DNA of 5,820 nt from SAR202 cluster bacterium (GTDB lineage: Bacteria > Chloroflexota > Dehalococcoidia > UBA3495), in NCBI GenBank assembly GCA_009392075.1, contig VFHG01000300.1, positions 1-5,820 of the forward strand, read 5' to 3'. Shown one piece after another: positions 1-5,362 of the stretch (its first letter is position 1; each line of letters opens with the position of its first letter). The notes under the pieces were generated by a model that saw nothing but the letters and a program-made list of their open reading frames with translations, was not told the DNA's origin and did not search any database. The translations under genes and the position numbers were made by a program.

Positions 1-38
1 AAGATGGCCGAAACGATCATGATTGCTTCAAACGACAT
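1..38 (-). CDS. nuoK: NADH-quinone oxidoreductase subunit K, N-terminal fragment
   Basis: Only the first 12 complete codons are inside the window; they read M-S-F-E-A-I-M-I-V-S-A-I and the gene continues past the left edge. The ATG lies 6 nt after the nuoJ stop codon. It is preceded by a strong purine-rich Shine-Dalgarno stretch, GGGGAGG (57 down to 51), about 12 nt upstream and inside the end of nuoJ. NuoK is a small three-helix membrane subunit (MrpC/NuoK family) of the proton-pumping arm. The identification rests mainly on position: nuoK follows nuoJ almost universally, and the hydrophobic start fits its first helix. The fragment is too short to check the conserved membrane glutamates of this subunit. 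Confidence 0.82.
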   Translation of the reverse strand, partial: MSFEAIMIVSAI

Positions 39-44
39 GCCCAG

Positions 45-641
45 CTAGCCCCTCCCCGTTCCCGGATCGGGCCTCACCAGGACTAAAGCTCCGATCAGCG
101 CCGCTAGCAACAGCACCGAAACTGCCTCAAAGGGCAGCACGTAATCACTTATCAAAAGGTCTGCCAGACCTGCATTTTGGACCTCGGCTTGTTCTTCGGG
201 GCCGGTGATTCCAGCTTCAGTCAGAACGTCGCCGGTCAGCGTGGTCACTGCGCTCGTCTGGACCAGATCGACGCGCTCTTGCTGCTCGGCGGGCAGGAAT
301 TCCCACTGGGTGTCCACCGCCACCGATACCAAGGCGGCGAACAGCAAGGCGGCAAGAACCGCCGCCGGCATCTGCATTCGATTGGGCAGATTGCCGTGTT
401 GGACGTCCCGGGTCAACATCACGGCGAAGATTATCAGAATGGCGATGGCCCCAACGTAGATCAGTACTTGGACCACGGCCAAGAACTCGGCGCTAAGCAG
501 GATGAAGAACCCGGCCACTGCGATGAAGACTACGATCAAGAGCAGCGCGGCCCGGAACAGGTCCGGCACCATAACCACACCGAGAGCTCCGACCACGGCC
601 ATCACACTCAGGATCCAGAAGACTACGTCTTGGAAGAGCAT
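45..641 (-). CDS. nuoJ: NADH-quinone oxidoreductase subunit J
   Basis: This is a 198-residue membrane subunit of complex I (ND6 homologue), placed between NuoH and NuoK in the membrane arm. Five hydrophobic segments are visible at about residues 5-25, 28-50, 53-76, 92-108 and 172-189. The third carries the family signature LIYVGAIAILIIFAVML (60-76), which corresponds to the conserved helix with a pi-bulge that links the quinone site to the proton channels; E52 just before it is also typical. A hydrophilic loop of about 60 residues separates helices 4 and 5. The ATG directly follows the nuoI stop (TAGATG), and a GAGGAA Shine-Dalgarno lies 9 nt upstream (656-651), so the start is well supported. 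No truncation or frameshift is seen. Confidence 0.96.
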   Translation of the reverse strand: MLFQDVVFWILSVMAVVGALGVVMVPDLFRAALLLIVVFIAVAGFFILLSAEFLAVVQVLIYVGAIAILIIFAVMLTRDVQHGNLPNRMQMPAAVLAALLFAALVSVAVDTQWEFLPAEQQERVDLVQTSAVTTLTGDVLTEAGITGPEEQAEVQNAGLADLLISDYVLPFEAVSVLLLAALIGALVLVRPDPGTGRG

Positions 642-1289
642 CTACTCGGCTTCCTCAACGGGAGAGGGCGCAGCCTCACTGTCTTCTACGAATGACGAGT
701 CCACCGGTGGCTCTTGTTCAAGCAGGTCCGAAGGCACAGGCCGGTCGATCCTCATGCCCGCCTTCTCTTTCTGATGCCACTGCCAGCCCTCCCGGCCTAC
801 CTCCTGCCAATGGAGAGGGCGGCCACCTCTGGGGTCGTAGCCGCTGTCCTCAAGCTGCGGCCGGAAGTAGGTGCTGGGGCGTTTCTCGGCCTGGCGCAGA
901 TGGTCGATATCGATGACCATATTCTTCCTGGAATACTGGCCTTGCTCGAACCCGCTGCCCATATATAGCGCGTCATATGGGCAGGCCTCGACGCACAGTC
1001 CGCAGAACATGCACCGGTTTATGGCGATGTCGAAAACTTCCAACTTGTATTTGTCGCCCTCGGCCGGAGCGGTCTCGCTGGGGGTGGTCACTATCTCGAT
1101 TATCCCTAGCGGACAGTACTTAGCGCAGGAGGCGCAGCCGGTGCATCGCTCTTCGTACCAGACGAATTCTTCGCCGCGGAACCGGGGGTGTTGCTTGACC
1201 CGCTCTTCAGGGTATTGGACGGTGAACGGCCTCTTGGTCAGATTCTTCATCGTGACCATCAGACCTTTGACCAAATTTATTCCGTACAT
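642..1289 (-). CDS. nuoI: NADH-quinone oxidoreductase subunit I, 2x[4Fe-4S] ferredoxin-like
   Basis: This 215-residue subunit carries the two [4Fe-4S] clusters (N6a and N6b) that pass electrons towards cluster N2 in NuoB. Both CxxCxxCxxxCP motifs are intact: C49, C52, C55, C59 and C93, C96, C99, C103. The N-terminus (residues 4-30) resembles the usual membrane-facing start of NuoI, including TVQYPEE, which supports this ATG over the internal Met11. A GGGAGG Shine-Dalgarno (1304-1299) lies 9 nt upstream. The gene is 1 nt from nuoH and abuts nuoJ. An oddity is the long tail after the second cluster (about 105-215): a Trp-rich stretch with W161, W169 and W171, then an acidic low-complexity end (189-215) rich in Glu, Asp, Pro and Ser. 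Many NuoI proteins end earlier. Confidence 0.97.
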   Translation of the reverse strand: MYGINLVKGLMVTMKNLTKRPFTVQYPEERVKQHPRFRGEEFVWYEERCTGCASCAKYCPLGIIEIVTTPSETAPAEGDKYKLEVFDIAINRCMFCGLCVEACPYDALYMGSGFEQGQYSRKNMVIDIDHLRQAEKRPSTYFRPQLEDSGYDPRGGRPLHWQEVGREGWQWHQKEKAGMRIDRPVPSDLLEQEPPVDSSFVEDSEAAPSPVEEAE

Positions 1290-1290
1290 A

Positions 1291-2502
1291 TCAGTCGGCC
1301 TCCCTGAGGGAGAGGGTGGATCCTGTAACTGGCCCCGCCGGGCGTACTTTCTCTTTGATCAATGTGCCGAAGATCAGTAGGCAGCCAAAGGCTACCCCAA
1401 AGTTGATTCCAGCCATAATCCATAGGTCGGTCGTATCCAGGGCGCCGGAGCCGTCGCGGAGGAAATAGACCTCCAGCGCGGTGGCGAACAGGTTGATGAT
1501 GCTGAGAGGCAGCAGGAACTTCCAGGCAAAGGCCAGCAATTGGTCGATGCGCAGGCGGGGGAATGTGGCCCGGACCCAACTGAAGATGAAGGCCAAGACG
1601 CCGATCTTCATCAGGAACCAGGCCCAACCCAGGTAGTTAGAGACGGGGCCTGACCAGCCGCTGAGGAACAGGGTGACCATCACCGCCGAAGAGGTCAGGA
1701 CGGCGCCGAACTCGGCGGCCTGGATCAGGGCAAATTTCACCCCGCTGTACTCGATGTGATACCCCGCGATGATCTCAGACTCGGCCTCAGCCAAGTCGAA
1801 TGGCGTCCGGTTCAGCTCCGCAGATGTGCCGGCGAAGAAGACGAAGAAGGCCAGCGGTTGGACCAAAAGGAATGGGACGGTCTGGGCGGAGACCACGTCG
1901 TCCAAGGACATGGATCCGGCCACCAGCACCACGCCCAACAAGGACATGACCACCGGGACTTCGTAGCTGATAAGGATGGCCACGCCCCGGGACGCGCCCC
2001 ACATAGCGTACCGGTTGTTGGAAGACCATCCAGCCATAAAGATAGCGATGGACGTAATCGATGTGACTGCAAGGATGTACAGGACGCCCACGTTCAGGTT
2101 GGCCAGGGCCGTGTCTTTGGCGAAGGGCACCACGGCCATCATCAGCACCACCGGGGCCAACATGGCCACGGGCACGATGGCGAATACGATTCGGTCCGCG
2201 CCCCTGGGTGTCAGGTCCTCTTTAAATAACAACTTGACTAGGTCGGCCAAGGGTTGCAGTGAACCGAATGGCCCCCAGCGGTTGGGACCGATTCGGTTGT
2301 GGAACCGGCCGATCAGCCGGCGCTCCACCCAGGAAAACAGCCCGGCGCCCAAGAGCACGCCATTGACCAACAACATCATTATGGCCAGACCGGCTACCAC
2401 GTAGGACAAGCCGCAAGGCAAAACGTTGCCCACGCCTTCGTAAATCACCCGGAACAAAAGGGTATCGTGCAAGATGTTGTCGGGGCCTAGAACGCAGTTC
2501 AT
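1291..2502 (-). CDS. nuoH: NADH-quinone oxidoreductase subunit H
   Basis: This 403-residue membrane subunit (ND1 homologue) forms much of the quinone access channel and the junction between the peripheral and membrane arms. Signature stretches are the ERR at 60-62 with RIGPNRWGPFG (70-80) and LADLVKLLFKED (85-96), the glutamate-rich loop ELNRTPFDLAEAESEI (229-244) followed by AGYHIEYSG, and WVRATFPRLRIDQL near the C-terminus. About eight hydrophobic segments are present. The start overlaps the nuoD stop as ATGA, so initiation is probably coupled to nuoD translation; no strong separate Shine-Dalgarno is seen. One oddity is that the RxxAQxxSYE motif reads R-G-V-A-I-L-I-S-Y-E (172-181), with Ile176 where Gln is expected. 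In most nuo operons nuoG would precede this gene; here nuoD does. Confidence 0.97.
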   Translation of the reverse strand: MNCVLGPDNILHDTLLFRVIYEGVGNVLPCGLSYVVAGLAIMMLLVNGVLLGAGLFSWVERRLIGRFHNRIGPNRWGPFGSLQPLADLVKLLFKEDLTPRGADRIVFAIVPVAMLAPVVLMMAVVPFAKDTALANLNVGVLYILAVTSITSIAIFMAGWSSNNRYAMWGASRGVAILISYEVPVVMSLLGVVLVAGSMSLDDVVSAQTVPFLLVQPLAFFVFFAGTSAELNRTPFDLAEAESEIIAGYHIEYSGVKFALIQAAEFGAVLTSSAVMVTLFLSGWSGPVSNYLGWAWFLMKIGVLAFIFSWVRATFPRLRIDQLLAFAWKFLLPLSIINLFATALEVYFLRDGSGALDTTDLWIMAGINFGVAFGCLLIFGTLIKEKVRPAGPVTGSTLSLREAD

Positions 2503-3605
2503 CGGTCCACTTCACCCAGGTTTATGTCCAGGCTGCCCAACGTCACGATCATGTCGGCCAATTTCCAGCCAACCAGAAGATGCTCGATCGTCGTCAGGTT
2601 CATCAAAGAAGGCGACCGCACCTTGCAGCGGTAAGGACTGATCCCGCCGTCCGATACCAGATAGAAAGCCAGCTCGCCCTTGGATGCCTCTACCCGCCCG
2701 TAGGCCTCAGCGCCCGGTTCGGGCCGCAACACCAACGGCACATCGGCGCGAATCGGGCCAGGCTCGATCTGCTGGATGCATTGCCGGACCATGCGGATGC
2801 TCTGGTGTATCTCCTGGATTCGCACCCAGAACCGGTCATAATTGTCACCGCCGGTGGCGGTTGGGATGTCGAATTCCATGCGGTCGTAGGCGTCGTAGGG
2901 CGCCATCTTGCGCCAGTCCCAATCGGACCCGCTGGCCCGGAGCGATGGGCCACTGACCGAGTTGTTGATGGCTAGTTCCAAAGGCAGCAGGCTGACTCCT
3001 CGAGTGCGGACCATGACAATCTCGTTCTCCAAGATCAGTTGCTCGAGCTCTTTGTATTCGGTGTCGAAGTCCTTCAGGAACTGGTCCAAGGCCGGCCAGA
3101 AATCGTCCGGTGCGTCGAAGAACACACCACCGGGGCGCATGTAACTCACGGTGATCCTAGCTCCGCAGAGCATCTCAAACAGGTCCAGGATCCGTTCCCT
3201 CAAACGGAAGGCATACATCAGTGGCGTTCCCAGTGTGCCCAGGTCCTGGAGGAAGAAACCGATGCCCATCAGGTGGCTGGCCACCCGTTGCAGTTCGGCG
3301 GTCAGGGTCCTCAGGTATTTGGCCCGCTGGGGAACTTCGACCCCAATCAGTTCTTCCACCGCCAGGCAGTATGCCTGGTTATTGATCATGGACGAAACAT
3401 AGTCCAAACGGTCGGTCAAGGTGACTATCTGGGTGTAATTGCGCTCTTCAGCCAGCTTCTCGGTGCCACGGTGGAGGTAGCCAAAGATCGGCTCAACTTC
3501 CAAGATATCCTCGCCGTCAAAGGTAACGCGCAGCCTAAACACCCCGTGTGTGCTGGGGTGTTGAGGCCCGATATTGACCGTCATCGGCTCGGTTTGGATC
3601 GGCAT
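2499..3605 (-). CDS. nuoD: NADH-quinone oxidoreductase subunit D (49 kDa subunit)
   Basis: This 368-residue hydrophilic subunit forms the quinone cavity together with NuoB and NuoH. It starts with the hallmark GPQHPSTHGV (13-22), followed by GYLHRGTEKL (42-51) and DRLDYVSSM (65-73). His20 and Tyr69 are 49 residues apart, the same spacing as the two quinone-headgroup ligands described in complex I structures, so the quinone site appears intact. SPYRCKVRSPS (323-333) and the terminal GSLDINLGEVDR are also characteristic. The length is normal. The ATG at 3605 is the natural family start, with Met8 as an alternative, but the bases before it (ACTGCTCCCTT) contain no Shine-Dalgarno-like sequence. 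Upstream is a 52-nt repeat-filled spacer after nuoC; downstream it overlaps nuoH by 4 nt. Confidence 0.97.
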   Translation of the reverse strand: MPIQTEPMTVNIGPQHPSTHGVFRLRVTFDGEDILEVEPIFGYLHRGTEKLAEERNYTQIVTLTDRLDYVSSMINNQAYCLAVEELIGVEVPQRAKYLRTLTAELQRVASHLMGIGFFLQDLGTLGTPLMYAFRLRERILDLFEMLCGARITVSYMRPGGVFFDAPDDFWPALDQFLKDFDTEYKELEQLILENEIVMVRTRGVSLLPLELAINNSVSGPSLRASGSDWDWRKMAPYDAYDRMEFDIPTATGGDNYDRFWVRIQEIHQSIRMVRQCIQQIEPGPIRADVPLVLRPEPGAEAYGRVEASKGELAFYLVSDGGISPYRCKVRSPSLMNLTTIEHLLVGWKLADMIVTLGSLDINLGEVDR

Positions 3606-3613
3606 AAGGGAGC

Positions 3614-3655
3614 AGTCAGGTTTCAGCTTTCAGCGGTTAGCGTCTGATGGCTGAT
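3614..3655. repeat. Degenerate 7-bp tandem repeat in the nuoC-nuoD spacer
   Basis: Read on the plus strand, the spacer divides into consecutive heptamers agtcagg, tttcagc, tttcagc, ggttagc, gtctgat, ggctgat, followed by gacta, where the nuoC stop lies. Two units are identical and the others keep a TCAG/CTGAT-like core. It fills nearly all of the only spacer inside an otherwise compact operon. It resembles low-complexity intergenic repeats rich in CAGCTTTCAGC-type units that occur scattered in some bacterial genomes, although only one copy lies in this window. Function is unknown. It may be a small dispersed repeat or a replication-slippage product. Confidence 0.6.
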
Positions 3656-3657
3656 GA

Positions 3658-4101
3658 CTACAAATAGTCCTTTCGCAGTGGGTGGCCATCAAAGCCTTCC
3701 CACAGCATGATTCTCTTTAGGTTTGGGTGTCCCGAGAAACTGATTCCCATCAGGTCCCAGATCTCCCGTTCTTGGAAATCGCCCCCCCGCCACAGGTGGT
3801 AGACCGAAGGTAATATCAGTTCGTCGCGGCCGTCCAGGCGGGTCTTGACGATGGCCGTGTGGTGCTTGTTCATGGAGGTCAGGTGATAGACGACCTCGAA
3901 ATGGTTGATGTAATCGACGGCCGAGATGGAGTTTAGGAAGTTGAAATCCAGTCTCGAGTCCGACTTCATGAAACCGGCGACGTCGGCAATCTTTGCCGGC
4001 TCGACAAAAAGGACGCCATCAACGGATGCAACCACTGAATCGGGAACCGCTGCGCCAACCCTTTCTGAAAGTTCCTCGCCGGTCAATTGTTGAACGACCA
4101 T
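3658..4101 (-). CDS. nuoC: NADH-quinone oxidoreductase subunit C (30 kDa subunit)
   Basis: This 147-residue hydrophilic subunit of the peripheral arm packs against NuoD and carries no cofactor. The family signature lies in the C-terminal third: LWRGGDFQEREIWDLMGISF (103-122) followed by GHPNLKRIM and a terminal HPLRKDY, where the protein stops, as in stand-alone NuoC. It is not fused to NuoD, unlike in E. coli. The ATG abuts the nuoB stop (TAGATG), and a GGAGAG Shine-Dalgarno lies 7 nt upstream (4114-4109), so the start is secure. A run of seven G in the sense strand (3788-3782) encodes Arg105-Gly106-Gly107 and the frame stays open through it. Confidence 0.96.
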   Translation of the reverse strand: MVVQQLTGEELSERVGAAVPDSVVASVDGVLFVEPAKIADVAGFMKSDSRLDFNFLNSISAVDYINHFEVVYHLTSMNKHHTAIVKTRLDGRDELILPSVYHLWRGGDFQEREIWDLMGISFSGHPNLKRIMLWEGFDGHPLRKDYL

Positions 4102-4755
4102 CTAGGGGCTCTCCGGTTTGGAGCCCCGCCCAAAGGGGTTCAACCTGGGGCCGTTGGGCAGGTTGTGGTACCTCTTTATCTTCTCGTGTAGCTCCATTAT
4201 GCCATAGAGCAATGCGTCGGGACGGGGCGGGCAGCCGGGCACGTAAACATCGACTGGAATGATATGATCCACGCCGGGAACCACGCTGTAGGAACCGTAG
4301 TAAGGGCCGCCGCTGGTGGCGCAGACGCCCATGGAAATCACCCACTTGGGCTCGGCCATCTGGTCGTAGATACGTTTGATCGCCGGGGACATCTTCCAGG
4401 TCACTGTCCCGGCCACGATCATCAGGTCGGCCTGGCGGGGTGAGGCGCGGAAGGCTTCCATGCCAAACCGGGCGATATCGAAACGGCCCATGGCGCTGGC
4501 AATCATCTCGAAGGCGCAGCAGGCCAGACCGAAAGTCACCGGCCAGAGGGCCGACTTTCTACCCCAATTGACCAAGGCATCCACCGAAGTGATCATCAGG
4601 TTGTTCTTGAGATCGTCGGGAACCTCGATGGTGGGCTCGGCCAGTGGTTCGATGGACGCGTCTTTCAGATCCTGGACCATTGATCCTTCATGCCGGTCTA
4701 GATCCCAAGTCCGTGACTGTAGGGGTCCGTCCCCTTGCCCAATCTCCAATGACAT
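4102..4755 (-). CDS. nuoB: NADH-quinone oxidoreductase subunit B (cluster N2)
   Basis: This 217-residue subunit holds [4Fe-4S] cluster N2, the last electron carrier before quinone. The four expected ligands are present: the adjacent pair C79-C80 in [12 protein letters not shown]145 in [10 protein letters not shown] and C175 in [10 protein letters not shown]. The stretches [20 protein letters not shown] (96-115) and [20 protein letters not shown] are typical. The conserved core begins around residue 51, so the first ~50 residues are a polar, poorly conserved extension. The chosen ATG lies 9 nt after nuoA and has only a weak upstream signal (GGAG at ~13 nt). Met26, preceded by AAGGA at 3 nt, is a possible alternative start. 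The downstream end abuts nuoC. Confidence 0.96.
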   Translation of the reverse strand: MSLEIGQGDGPLQSRTWDLDRHEGSMVQDLKDASIEPLAEPTIEVPDDLKNNLMITSVDALVNWGRKSALWPVTFGLACCAFEMIASAMGRFDIARFGMEAFRASPRQADLMIVAGTVTWKMSPAIKRIYDQMAEPKWVISMGVCATSGGPYYGSYSVVPGVDHIIPVDVYVPGCPPRPDALLYGIMELHEKIKRYHNLPNGPRLNPFGRGSKPESP

Positions 4756-4764
4756 CGGCGTCGC

Positions 4765-5148
4765 CTAACTCCACTCCAGGTCATTCTTGCGCCAGGCGTA
4801 TGCCAGGCCAACAACAAGGATGCCTACGAATACGGCCATCTCGATCAACGCGAACAGTTCAAGTTGCTGGAACTTGGCCGCCCAGGGGTAAAGGAACACC
4901 ACTTCAACGTCGAAGATGACGAAGAGGATGGCGAACATGTAATAGCGGAAGTTGAATAGCTCCCATCGTCCGCCGATGGGCTCGACACCACACTCGTAGG
5001 TATCCGACTTGATCTCTGTAGGGTTGTTGGGACGGAGGCCGATGCGGCCCGCCATCGAAGACATCATCAGCATGCTGATGGGAACTCCGATGGCCACCAC
5101 CGTGAAAATGGCGATGAGCCCGTATTGCCTGAAATAATCGTCTAACAT
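4765..5148 (-). CDS. nuoA: NADH-quinone oxidoreductase subunit A
   Basis: This 127-residue membrane subunit (ND3 homologue) has three predicted helices at about residues 10-31, 69-88 and 98-117. The loop between helices 1 and 2 contains YECGVEP (51-57) with the conserved Cys53 that lies near the quinone site, then GGRWELFNFRYYMFAILFV and FDVEVVFLYPWA (79-90) with the membrane acidic pair D80 and E82. The wording of this loop (ECGVEPIGGRWELFNFRYY) is closer to cyanobacterial and chloroplast NdhC than to E. coli NuoA. It is the first gene of the operon, 60 nt downstream of an extended -10 promoter. No clear Shine-Dalgarno is seen; the nearest is a weak AGG at ~13 nt. The length is normal. Confidence 0.96.
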   Translation of the reverse strand: MLDDYFRQYGLIAIFTVVAIGVPISMLMMSSMAGRIGLRPNNPTEIKSDTYECGVEPIGGRWELFNFRYYMFAILFVIFDVEVVFLYPWAAKFQQLELFALIEMAVFVGILVVGLAYAWRKNDLEWS

Positions 5149-5172
5149 AGCGGTTGTTTAACCTGGGCGTAT

Positions 5173-5195
5173 CGAGGCCGCCGGTGATGGCCCCG
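5173..5195 (-). other. Possible leader hairpin upstream of nuoA
   Basis: On the minus strand CGGGGCC (5195-5189) can pair with GGCCTCG (5179-5173) as seven base pairs including one G-U, around a 9-nt loop. It lies in the predicted nuo 5' leader, 24 nt before the nuoA ATG. A further CTGGGaCG / CGCCCAG pairing (5207-5200 with 5169-5163) would enclose it, but its first arm overlaps the predicted transcription start and may be only partly transcribed. In GC-rich DNA this can arise by chance. Confidence 0.3.
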
Positions 5196-5207
5196 GAATC
5201 GTCCCAG

Positions 5208-5216
5208 ATTATAGCA
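5208..5216 (-). promoter_or_regulatory. Extended -10 promoter of the nuo operon
   Basis: The minus strand reads TGCTATAAT, a perfect sigma-70-type -10 hexamer (5213-5208) with the extended TGn element (5216-5214). No good -35 is present at 16-18 nt; the bases there are near TGTAAC. This is acceptable for an extended -10 promoter. Transcription would begin about position 5201, giving a leader of roughly 53 nt before the nuoA ATG. The site lies in the intergenic region, in the right orientation and at the right distance for the first gene of the operon. Confidence 0.7.
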
Positions 5217-5294
5217 GAGACCCCAACGCGGTTACAGACTAGATCAGGTGGTTCTGGGAGGTGTTGCGGCCGCCTTTTCCGGCTCCAAGCCGAC

Positions 5295-5303
5295 TGGTAG
5301 TAT
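5295..5303 (+). promoter_or_regulatory. Weak candidate promoter for the CoA-transferase gene
   Basis: The plus strand has TGGTAGTAT, a TGn extension with a hexamer matching TATAAT at four of six positions, within an AT-rich patch of an otherwise GC-rich region. No -35 element is recognisable. Transcription would start near 5310, placing the palindrome at 5325-5341 in the early leader, where a bound protein could block elongation. This is only a candidate. Confidence 0.25.
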
Positions 5304-5310
5304 TAATCAA

Positions 5311-5348
5311 CTTGAAACAGGCCATTCTCAAGACTTGAGAACAGGCCA
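5311..5348. repeat. Two near-identical direct repeats, CTTGA(G)AACAGGCCA
   Basis: CTTGAAACAGGCCA (5311-5324) and CTTGAGAACAGGCCA (5334-5348) differ by one inserted G and are separated by 9 nt. Together with the inverted copy TTCTCAAG between them, they form three CTTGA-type half-sites within 38 bp, directly upstream of the CoA-transferase start. The arrangement could be a multi-site operator or a small local duplication. Confidence 0.6.
5325..5341. promoter_or_regulatory. Perfect 17-bp palindrome, putative operator
   Basis: TTCTCAAGACTTGAGAA is a perfect 8-bp inverted repeat around a single central A, 21 nt before the TTG start of the CoA-transferase. A one-base spacer makes it poor as an RNA hairpin terminator, and no T-run follows. 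A binding site for a dimeric repressor such as those of the TetR or GntR families is more likely. The regulator is not identifiable from this window. The dyad lies over 100 bp upstream of the nuo promoter, so control of the plus-strand gene is the simpler reading. Confidence 0.5.
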
Positions 5349-5352
5349 AAAC

Positions 5353-5360
5353 GGGGGAAG
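5353..5360 (+). promoter_or_regulatory. Ribosome binding site deciding a TTG start
   Basis: The purine run GGGGGAAG ends 2 nt before the TTG at 5363, with its G-rich core about 5 nt away. The frame is closed upstream by a TGA at 5336-5338, and no ATG or GTG occurs between that stop and the conserved N-terminal motif, so TTG is the only sensible start. Confidence 0.5.
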
Positions 5361-5362
5361 AT

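Noticed and set aside
177..695. Plus-strand open frame of 172 codons opposite nuoJ/nuoI
   Set aside because: Its translation is His/Gln/Asp-rich with no recognisable domain, and it lies fully antisense to two clearly conserved genes. It is a by-product of GC-rich codon use.
3039..3647. Plus-strand open frame of 202 codons opposite nuoD
   Set aside because: It is antisense to the whole 5' half of a well-conserved nuoD, has no family features and no convincing ribosome site. It is a shadow frame.
5312..5340. TTGAAA and TTGAGA as -35 boxes for either strand
   Set aside because: No acceptable -10 hexamer lies 16-18 nt downstream of TTGAAA (5312-5317) on the plus strand, and for TTGAGA on either strand any matching hexamer is poor or falls inside the gene.
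5325..5341. The palindrome as a transcription terminator
   Set aside because: A one-base spacer allows only a strained small loop, no T-run follows on either strand, and it lies upstream of both divergent genes rather than at a gene end.
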